Below, one piece after another: positions 43,509-49,802 of a stretch of DNA of 64,000 nucleotides; within the stretch, counting starts at the first letter, position 1, and every line of letters begins with the position of its first letter. The stretch covers positions 51,087 to 115,086 of the forward strand of contig JADLCX010000042.1 in NCBI GenBank assembly GCA_020846975.1. Reading direction: 5' to 3'. The DNA comes from Phycisphaerales bacterium (GTDB lineage Bacteria > Planctomycetota > Phycisphaerae > Phycisphaerales > UBA1924). A program made the position numbers and the translations under genes. Under the pieces are notes generated by a model. It searched no databases. It worked only from the letters and a program-made list of their open reading frames with translations, and had not been told where the DNA came from.

Positions 43509-44411
43509 TTGTCATCCACCATGACCCCCTCGTTTCCATCCACCACCGACGGCGGTCCCAACTCCGCCGAGCCCTCGCTCCGGGAGCGTTACGCGCAGGT
43601 CCAAGCCCGCATCGCCGCCGCGGCCAGAAAAGCCGGACGCGACCCCGCCTCGATCCTGCTCGTCGCCGTCACCAAGTTCGCCGAGCCCGACCAGATCCGC
43701 GAGCTCATCCAGTTCGGCCACACCGACTTCGGTGAGAACAAGGTCCAGCAACTCACCCAGCGCGCCGCGATCATCGGCGAGTGGCTCGGCCGCGTGAAGG
43801 CGATGCCGGGCCTGGGCACCTCGCGCCCGCCGACGGGTGCGGATGCTCCGGCCGGAGCCCCCCGCGCCGCGAAAGCCGAGCCGCCGAAGGCTCCCACCGT
43901 CCGCTGGCACATGATCGGCCACCTCCAGCGCAACAAGGCCCGGAAGGTCGTCGAGCTCTGTCGGCTCATCCACTCCGTGGACTCGCTGCGCCTGGCCGAA
44001 GAACTCCAGCTCATCGCCCAGCGACGCGAGAACCCCGTCGAAGTGCTCGTGCAGGTCAACTGCTCCGGCGAGGAGTCCAAGTTCGGCTGCGCCATCGGCG
44101 CGGCGGTCCATCTGGTCGAACAGATCGAGACCATGATCCAGGTCAAGGTCCGCGGCCTGATGACCATGGCCCCGCTCTCGTCCAACCCCGACGATGCCCG
44201 CCGCACGTTCCGCCGCTGCCGCGAGCTGTTCGAGGACATCCGTTCGTCCGGGGTGGTCGGACGAGACTTCAACATCCTCTCGATGGGCATGTCCAACGAC
44301 TTCGAGATTGGCATCGAAGAGGGTGCGAACCTCGTCCGCGTCGGCACCGCCCTCTTCGGCGAGCCCAAGCCCGGCACGGTCGATGAAGACGACAAGGACG
44401 ACGGGGAGTAG
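43509..44411 (+). CDS. YggS-family PLP homeostasis protein
   Basis: A 300-residue PLP-binding barrel protein involved in vitamin B6 and amino-acid homeostasis. The PLP lysine is in LLVAVTKF; TDFGENKVQQL, WHMIGHLQRNKARKVVELCRLIHSVDS (in overview), VLVQVNCSGEESKFG, GLMTMAP and LSMGMSNDFEIGIEEGANLVRVGTALFG are all family motifs. About 35 extra proline/alanine-rich residues precede the IGHLQ motif. The TTG at 43509 is chosen because AGGAGG lies 6 nt upstream; the ATG at 43521 in the same frame is 18 nt from it. Confidence 0.92.
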   Translation: MSSTMTPSFPSTTDGGPNSAEPSLRERYAQVQARIAAAARKAGRDPASILLVAVTKFAEPDQIRELIQFGHTDFGENKVQQLTQRAAIIGEWLGRVKAMPGLGTSRPPTGADAPAGAPRAAKAEPPKAPTVRWHMIGHLQRNKARKVVELCRLIHSVDSLRLAEELQLIAQRRENPVEVLVQVNCSGEESKFGCAIGAAVHLVEQIETMIQVKVRGLMTMAPLSSNPDDARRTFRRCRELFEDIRSSGVVGRDFNILSMGMSNDFEIGIEEGANLVRVGTALFGEPKPGTVDEDDKDDGE

Positions 44412-44427
44412 GCGGCGGCAAGAGGCA

Positions 44428-44529
44428 GGAACACGGAGGCGCAGACAAGTCACGGAGAGCACAGAGTCAGGTGACCTTCCAGACGCCTTTCTCTGTGCCC
44501 TCCGGGCTGACTCTGTGACTCTGTGTTCC
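44428..44529. repeat. Dispersed palindromic repeat, CACAGAGTC/GACTCTGTG type
   Basis: Arms GGAACACGGAGG... and ...GACTCTGTGTTCC form an imperfect inverted repeat; the internal CACAGAGTCAG matches CTGACTCTGTG exactly. It lies between the convergent YggS and dockerin-nuclease genes. Sequence style matches the element at 29850-29952. Confidence 0.7.
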
Positions 44530-44550
44530 GCCCTTTTCGGCTTCCGCGGC

Positions 44551-46269
44551 TCACCTCAGCCCCGCCGTCATGTCCCCGACCTCTCCCACGCGGAGCTGCG
44601 TCCGCAGCGCGCCGACATCACTCGCATCCACCATGCCGCTCCCGTCCACATCCGTGAACAGCCCGTACCAGCGGTGCAGGTCCTCGTTGTTCACCAGCCC
44701 GTCGTTGTTGACATCGAAGTCGTAGCCGCCGACCACCGTGCCCGTCAGCGTTACCACCAGCGCGGGCGTGCCGGGGTCGTTGCTGGCGATCGTCAGCGTG
44801 CCGTTCTTCGGCCCCAGCGTGCCGGTGTTCATCGACAGCGTGTGCACGTTCGTCGCCCCGCCCGCCGCGTCCTGGAACGCGCCGGCCGGCGCGGCAAAGC
44901 CGCCGCTCGCCGCGAGCGTGTAGTCCAGGTCATCGATCCCGCGCGAGGTGCCGTTGCGGCTCCACAGCGCGACGTTGCCCCCGTTCCACACCGCGACCCC
45001 CGCCGTCGCCGTCGAGTTCTGGTTGACCGTCCCGAAATCCACGACCATCGGCGCGCTCGCCCTCGCCGGCACCTGCAAATCCAGGTACACCGGCAGGTGC
45101 CCGCCGCCCGCCGCGCACGTGACCAGCGCCTGCCCGATCGCCGCCCCCACCATCGAGTTGCCCGCCGTCGAGTTCAGCGGGTTGTTGAAGCTCGAACCGT
45201 CGTTCCCCCAGCACCGGTAGGTGTGGTTCGGGTCGTCCCACGTGCCCGGCATCCCCGCGTTGATGTACGTGCTGAACGGCGAGAGCACGTTCCCGCCCGC
45301 GGCCCTCGGCAGGTAGTCGATCCCCTGCCCGTCCCGCAGCGTTGCGCTGAACAGGATCTGGTCGTGGCGCGAATCCATCGCGCTCGCCGGGTCCTGCGTG
45401 TGGATGTTCCGGTACGTCCCGTTGTTCTCCCAGAAGATCGTCGCCATCGAGCCCGAGGCCGGCGTGTTGATCGGGTCGTGGAACCGTCCGCTCGCCGTCG
45501 CCAGAAACTCCTCACCCATCACCGGCGTCGGGTCCAGCGCGACCAGGTACTGGTACTCGGTCTGCCCCGAGTTCTGCAGGTTGAAGTCCGCCGCGATCAG
45601 GAAGTTCGCCCCCGCGGGGAGCGCGTTCGCGTCGATGCGGATGCGCCGGCTCTCGGGGATGCGCCGGTCGCTGTCCTCGGGGTTCCCGCCCGCCTTGAAG
45701 TGCGCCCCGTAGATGTACAGCTCCGCGCCGGCCCCCGTGTACCCGACCAGCCGCATCTGCCACCGCTGCGTATCACGCGGCGTCTGGTTCGGGCCCGTCC
45801 CCTGGTTGGTCGTCAGCGCCGTCGTCGCGATCCACTCCACCTTGCTCGTGCGATAGATCAGCGCGTTCCCGTCATCCCCGTTGTTCGCCGCGTACGTCAC
45901 CGCCGCGTAGTCGCCCGGGCTCCCCGGCGCGGAGTTCAGCACGCTCGCGAAGCCCGCCGCGTTGAACTGCCCCGTCCCCTGGTGCCCCGACGTGTTCCCG
46001 CTCCCGCCCTGCTCCAGTTCCTGGATGACCACCACATCGGGCGCAAGCTGCAATCCGTTCGGCGCGACCCCGTAGAACGCCGTGCGGAACGACGCATCCC
46101 GCGCGCTCGGGTACGAGTAGTTCGTGATGTTCCACTCCACCACCCGCAACTGCGCCTGCGCCGCGCTCGCGGCCCACACCGCCGCCCACACCGCCGCCAG
46201 CGCGGCCGCCCTCCCGCTCCCCCGGCGCCTTTCACTCGCCACACACACTCCGCTTCCCACATCACGCAT
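44551..46269 (-). CDS. Exported endonuclease/exonuclease/phosphatase-like protein with dockerin tail
   Basis: A 572-residue exported protein. The signal peptide is within residues 1-40 (ALAAVWAAVWAASAAQA). Residues ~42-330 resemble the endonuclease/exonuclease/phosphatase fold: LRVVEWNITNY at the start, VVVIQELEQGG, LYIYGAHFKAG, FLIAADFNLQN and DSRHDQILFSATL, giving the N, E, D/N and D-x-x-H residues of the active site. The middle has beta-rich repeats, and ~515-572 has two dockerin-like Ca-binding loops (DVNNDGLVNNEDL, DVDGSGMVDASDV). Substrate (nucleic acid or phosphoester) is unknown. A GTG at 46239 is an alternative start. Confidence 0.85.
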   Translation of the reverse strand: MRDVGSGVCVASERRRGSGRAAALAAVWAAVWAASAAQAQLRVVEWNITNYSYPSARDASFRTAFYGVAPNGLQLAPDVVVIQELEQGGSGNTSGHQGTGQFNAAGFASVLNSAPGSPGDYAAVTYAANNGDDGNALIYRTSKVEWIATTALTTNQGTGPNQTPRDTQRWQMRLVGYTGAGAELYIYGAHFKAGGNPEDSDRRIPESRRIRIDANALPAGANFLIAADFNLQNSGQTEYQYLVALDPTPVMGEEFLATASGRFHDPINTPASGSMATIFWENNGTYRNIHTQDPASAMDSRHDQILFSATLRDGQGIDYLPRAAGGNVLSPFSTYINAGMPGTWDDPNHTYRCWGNDGSSFNNPLNSTAGNSMVGAAIGQALVTCAAGGGHLPVYLDLQVPARASAPMVVDFGTVNQNSTATAGVAVWNGGNVALWSRNGTSRGIDDLDYTLAASGGFAAPAGAFQDAAGGATNVHTLSMNTGTLGPKNGTLTIASNDPGTPALVVTLTGTVVGGYDFDVNNDGLVNNEDLHRWYGLFTDVDGSGMVDASDVGALRTQLRVGEVGDMTAGLR

Positions 46270-46299
46270 CACGCAACAACTCCTGGCTTCGTCTCTTCG

Positions 46300-46406
46300 A
46301 AAGGAACTCAGAGCAAGGGGAGGGAGGGGAGGCGAGGGGAGAGAGTCCACGGCCTCTGGATTTTGCTCCCATTGCCTCCCCTCTCTCCCATCACTCTGAG
46401 TTCCTT
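46300..46406. repeat. Palindromic element with purine/pyrimidine arms
   Basis: GGAACTCAGAG (46303-46313) pairs exactly with CTCTGAGTTCC (46394-46404). Inside, a purine-only GGGAGGGAGGGGAGG stretch faces a pyrimidine TCCCCTCTCTCCC stretch, so the whole ~105 bp is an interrupted palindrome. It lies between the divergent dockerin-nuclease and argG genes. Confidence 0.75.
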
Positions 46407-46498
46407 CCGGCGATCACTTCCGAACCTCTGATTCGTTTGAGTTCCCCCGCAAGGATGCCACGGATTCCCCACCCCGCCCGCATACAGTACGCACGAAT

Positions 46499-47728
46499 AT
46501 GAACAAAACCCCCCCAGCCTCCCCATCTTCTCCCAGGAAGATCGTCCTGGCCTACTCCGGCGGCCTCGACACCTCCGTCATCCTGCCCTGGCTCAAGGAC
46601 CGTTACCCGGGCGTCAAGCTCGTCGCCTACGCCGCCGACCTCGGCCAGGGTGCGGGTGAGCTCGACGGCATCGAGGACAAGGCCCGCAAGTCGGGCGCCG
46701 ATGAGGTCATCGTCGAGGACCTCCGCCGCGAGTTCGCCGAGCAGTACTGCTGGCCGATGCTCCGGGCCCACGCGATCTACGAGAACGACTACCTCCTCGG
46801 CACCTCGATCGCCCGGCCGCTGATCGCCAAGGGCCAGGTCAACGCCGCGCGCAAGACCGGGGCCGATGCCGTCAGCCACGGGGCTACCGGCAAGGGCAAC
46901 GACCAGGTCCGCTTCGAGCTCACCTACATGGCCCTCGGCCCGGACCTCAAGATCATCGCGCCGTGGAAGGACCCGTCGTTCGAGCTGACCAGCCGCGAAG
47001 CCGCGGTCGATTACGCCAACAAGAAGAGCATCCCGATCCAGCAGTCCAAGAAGAAGATCTACTCCCGCGACCGCAACCTCTGGCACTGCTCGCACGAGGG
47101 CGCGGAGATCGAGCACCCGGACCAGAAGGTCTTGGATGATGTCTGGCTGATGACCGTCCCGCCCCATAAAGCCCCCGATAAGGCGGAGACGGTGAAGGTC
47201 AGGTTCCTCCGCGGCAACCCTGTGGCCGTCAACGGCAAGGAAATGCCCGGTCACGAGTTGATCGCCACGCTCAACGAGATCGGGGGGGGGCACGCCATCG
47301 GGCAGGTCGTCCTTGCCGAGAACCGGCTGGTCGGCATGAAGAGCCGCGGGGCCTACGAAACCCCCGGCGGAACCATCCTCTACGAGGCGCACAAGGCGAT
47401 CGAGCAGCTCACCCTCGAGCGCGACACGATGCACTTCAAGCAGCATGTGGCTTTGAGGTATGCGGAGCTTGTTTATTTCGGCCAGTGGTTCCACCCGCTG
47501 CGCGAGGCGATGCAGGCGTTCATCGACCACACCCAGCAGCGCGTCACCGGCGAGGCCACCATCGAGCTCTACAAGGGCCGGGCCCAGGCCGTCTCGGCCA
47601 CCGCCGACCAATCCCTCTACGACCCCAAGCTCGCATCTTTTGCGATGGACGGGTACGATGTGACCGCCGCGCGCGGGTTCATCGACCTGTTCGGGCTGCC
47701 CATGAAGATCGCTGCCATGAAGAAGTGA
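46499..47728 (+). CDS. argG: Argininosuccinate synthase
   Basis: Joins citrulline and aspartate with ATP in arginine biosynthesis. The 409 residues have the N-type PP-loop VLAYSGGLDTSVILPWL at 15-31, then YAADLGQG, LGTSIARPLIAK, AVSHGATGKGNDQVRFEL (citrulline/aspartate site) and IIAPWKDP. Length matches the family (~400). No other arg gene adjoins it. A GGGGGGGG run occurs within the gene at about 47281-47290. Confidence 0.97.
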   Translation: MNKTPPASPSSPRKIVLAYSGGLDTSVILPWLKDRYPGVKLVAYAADLGQGAGELDGIEDKARKSGADEVIVEDLRREFAEQYCWPMLRAHAIYENDYLLGTSIARPLIAKGQVNAARKTGADAVSHGATGKGNDQVRFELTYMALGPDLKIIAPWKDPSFELTSREAAVDYANKKSIPIQQSKKKIYSRDRNLWHCSHEGAEIEHPDQKVLDDVWLMTVPPHKAPDKAETVKVRFLRGNPVAVNGKEMPGHELIATLNEIGGGHAIGQVVLAENRLVGMKSRGAYETPGGTILYEAHKAIEQLTLERDTMHFKQHVALRYAELVYFGQWFHPLREAMQAFIDHTQQRVTGEATIELYKGRAQAVSATADQSLYDPKLASFAMDGYDVTAARGFIDLFGLPMKIAAMKK

Positions 47729-47783
47729 GAGTGGAGGAGAGGGTGTAGGTTTCAGGTTGCAGAGACGAGGCAAGGAGATGGCG

Positions 47784-48059
47784 ATGGATCAAGCTCCTAC
47801 ACCTGACGTAACCGGATGGAACACCGGTTCCAGCGATCAAGTTTCCACTCGCAACGGCCGCTCGCTCTCCGACCCGCGTTCATGGATGCTGTTGGGCGCG
47901 GTGGTATTACTTTCGGGGATGCTTGTGCTCGGCGGTCTTTACCGCCTACTCACCGGCCACTCTTCATGGTCAACGGTGGCGCTGCTCGCCATCGGTGTCC
48001 TCGGCTTCGGCTGGATCACCGCGATCATCATTCGTCGGAGTTCCAAGCGGGTTCGGTGA
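47784..48059 (+). CDS. Small membrane protein with two TM helices
   Basis: A 91-residue protein with TM helices at about 34-56 and 63-83 and a basic C-terminus (RRSSKRVR). The first ~30 residues are polar. AAGGAG lies 6 nt before the ATG at 47784, which decides the start over ATG 47778. No family is recognised. It follows argG by 55 nt and is the last gene before the repeat island. Confidence 0.65.
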   Translation: MDQAPTPDVTGWNTGSSDQVSTRNGRSLSDPRSWMLLGAVVLLSGMLVLGGLYRLLTGHSSWSTVALLAIGVLGFGWITAIIIRRSSKRVR

Positions 48060-48088
48060 TTTCGCCCCAGCGGGGCGACGGTCTGTAG

Positions 48089-48141
48089 CCGGGGGTGGAG
48101 CAACGCTTGTCGCGCCAGCGACAAGCGAGCGCAACCCCCGG
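48089..48141. repeat. Long two-stage hairpin in the repeat island
   Basis: Outer arms CCGGGGGT / ACCCCCGG and perfect inner arms CGCTTGTCGC / GCGACAAGCG around a 4-nt loop. It is flanked by two copies of a GCCCC-(AGC or GGA)-GGGGCGAC word. This is the form of a REP-like dispersed element. Confidence 0.7.
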
Positions 48142-48259
48142 TCAGCGACGCCCCCCATATCCCCTCCCTCCTCCTCCCCATTCCGAAAGCCCCGGAGGGG
48201 CGACAGAAGCGTCCGGCCCCCCCACCCACGCACCGTGCGAGTTGCCGAAGTCGCCGATT

Positions 48260-48392
48260 CTCGATAGCCTCAATCGCCGCCCCCCCAACTCGGCTCAAGG
48301 CGAAAGGCACACTGCCCGCTCAGAGCAGCGGACAGTGGCACGAGGAACTGTTGATTTGCGGGTAATGCCACCCGCCGATTGAGGCTATCGAG
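48260..48392. repeat. 17-bp perfect inverted repeat enclosing a hairpin
   Basis: CTCGATAGCCTCAATCG (48260-48276) is exactly inverted at 48376-48392. Between them CACTGCCCGCT and AGCGGACAGTG form a second, imperfect stem. No ORF inside resembles a transposase, so if mobile it is non-autonomous. Confidence 0.75.
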
Positions 48393-48430
48393 GAATGGCG
48401 GGTGTCGGATTTCGGATGGCGGATGTGAAG
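48392..48430. repeat. Dispersed GGATTTCGGATGGCGGATG repeat word
   Basis: Shares CGGATTTCGGATGGCGGATG and the following TGAAGG with the minus-strand reading of the element at 32146-32192. It abuts the 17-bp inverted repeat. Confidence 0.65.
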
Positions 48431-48448
48431 GCGGGGGAAGGACGATTC

Positions 48449-48616
48449 GGCAGCTTGGAAGAACCCCAGAGCAGCTTGGCGGAATCCTTCGGCAGCTTGG
48501 AAGACTCTCAACGCAGCTTGGAAGAACCCTTCGGTAGGCTGGAAGAACCCCGAAGCAGCTTGGAACAATCACTCTTCAGCCTGGAAGAGCCCCAACGCAG
48601 CTTGGAAGAATGGTTC
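48449..48616. repeat. 21-bp minisatellite, eight units
   Basis: Eight units of 21 bp with no slip, consensus (G/C)GCAGCTTGGAAGAACCCC(A/G). The plus frame reads S-L-E-E-P-x-x heptads. Same period as, but different sequence from, the array at 27855-28180; both have TTG near the start of the unit in one frame. Confidence 0.9.
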
Positions 48617-48929
48617 CGCCGCGCTCGATTTCGCGCAAAGGTGGCGCGAACCTCCCGACGGGGTGCGAACATCGGCGGAAAAACTCCCCGGTTTATGCGG
48701 GGCGAAGGCGAAAGGCACCGCTTCCTGCGTGCGAGGCTCGTAGGACGGCCCATACGGCATGGTCTGCGCCATCTTCATTGTTCGCAAAACGAGCATTTTG
48801 AGAAAAATCGACACAACCGCTCAATCCCTCCGCGGCTTCTCACGATCGACTTGGGTGATGCGGCATGTGTTCCGTCCGCCGCGGATTCGATCCCTGCATG
48901 TTGGAAGTCGTGAACAAGGAAAACAGAAG

Positions 48930-49649
48930 ATGTCAACGAACATTCCGAAGACCATCCCCGAGTTCATCGCGTGGTGCGGCGATCACGCCGATTCCTGGCA
49001 GATGCACCAGGCCCAGATCGGCCTGTCGGCCGGCCAGGTGGCGGGCTTCAAGGCCCTGGTCGAGGCGCTGGAGACCGCCGATGCCGCGGCCACCGCGGCC
49101 CGCACCGCGAGCAAGGATGCGACCATCGCCCTCCGCAACAACCTTGATGCGACCCGCGCCACCGCGGCCGCGTACGTCGCGGTGATCAAGGCCTTCGCCG
49201 AGAGCACCAACAACCCCAACGTCTACTCGCTGGCGAGCATCAGCCCCGATGACCCGCGCAGCACGCTCCCACCCCCCCTCCCGCCCGAGAGCTTCGTGGC
49301 CACCGTGAATCCCAGCGGCTCGATCAAGCTCACCTGGAAGGTCTCGCAGCCGGCGGGTGTGAGCAACATCGCCTACATGGTCAAGCGCAAGATCCCCGGT
49401 GTGGACACCGCGTTCACGACCATCGGGAGCGCCGGCAAGAAGGAGTTCACCGATGAGACCCTGCCCGTGGGTGTCGATGCGGTGCAGTACATCGTCCAGC
49501 CCCGCCGCGGCGAGAGCATCGGCGGTGAGAGCAACGTGCTGGCCCTGCAGTTCGGGTCGGTCGGCGGCGGCGGCGGCAGCGCGTTCGGCATCACTTCGAC
49601 GACCACGATGCCCAACAGCGGGAACAACAGCGTCAAGATGGCGGCCTGA
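48930..49649 (+). CDS. Hypothetical protein with helical N-terminus and fibronectin-III-like domain
   Basis: A 239-residue protein without a clear signal peptide. Residues ~1-95 are helical and alanine-rich (FKALVEALETADAAATAARTASKDATIALRNN in overview). Residues ~115-215 look like a fibronectin type III fold: SFVATVNPSGSIKLTWKVSQPAGVSNIAYMVKRK in overview, then FTDETLPVGVDAVQYIVQPRRG. A G/S-rich C-terminal tail follows. AAGGA precedes the ATG by about 9 nt. It sits between the repeat island and a strong terminator, as a single-gene unit. Function unknown. Confidence 0.8.
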   Translation: MSTNIPKTIPEFIAWCGDHADSWQMHQAQIGLSAGQVAGFKALVEALETADAAATAARTASKDATIALRNNLDATRATAAAYVAVIKAFAESTNNPNVYSLASISPDDPRSTLPPPLPPESFVATVNPSGSIKLTWKVSQPAGVSNIAYMVKRKIPGVDTAFTTIGSAGKKEFTDETLPVGVDAVQYIVQPRRGESIGGESNVLALQFGSVGGGGGSAFGITSTTTMPNSGNNSVKMAA

Positions 49650-49685
49650 GAGGGCTGCTGAACAAGTCGTGCTCCGTGATGTGGA

Positions 49686-49720
49686 GAAGACCCCGGTGAC
49701 ACCGCCGGGGTCTTCTCTGC
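49686..49720 (+). terminator. Intrinsic terminator after the FnIII-like gene
   Basis: Perfect 11-bp stem GAAGACCCCGG / CCGGGGTCTTC with an 8-nt loop, followed by TCTGCTTT. The T-tract is weak but the stem is very strong. Confidence 0.65.
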
Positions 49721-49802
49721 TTTGGCGATGCGGGGATGTTCAAGCCCGGCCGCGGTCTCCTACCATCTCGGCCCCGCTTCCCAGGCCGCTCACGGAGCCC
49801 GC

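Larger units (their letters stand above)
48060..48929. other. 870-bp gene-free repeat island
   Basis: Contains in order: GCCCC-xxx-GGGGCGAC words (48064-48079 and 48189-48204), a large hairpin (48089-48141), a 17-bp inverted repeat enclosing a second hairpin (48260-48392), a dispersed GGATTTCGGATGGCGGATG word, and eight units of a 21-bp minisatellite (48449-48616). From 48617 to 48929 I see only a weakly AT-richer leader to the next gene. Frames across the region are open but show no conserved protein. Confidence 0.75.

Noticed and set aside
48395..48913. A 172-codon ORF encoding S-L-E-E-P-x-x heptads over the second minisatellite
   Set aside because: Its first part is a dispersed repeat word and the rest after the array has no family; other frames are open too. 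Treated as a by-product of a 21-bp period.
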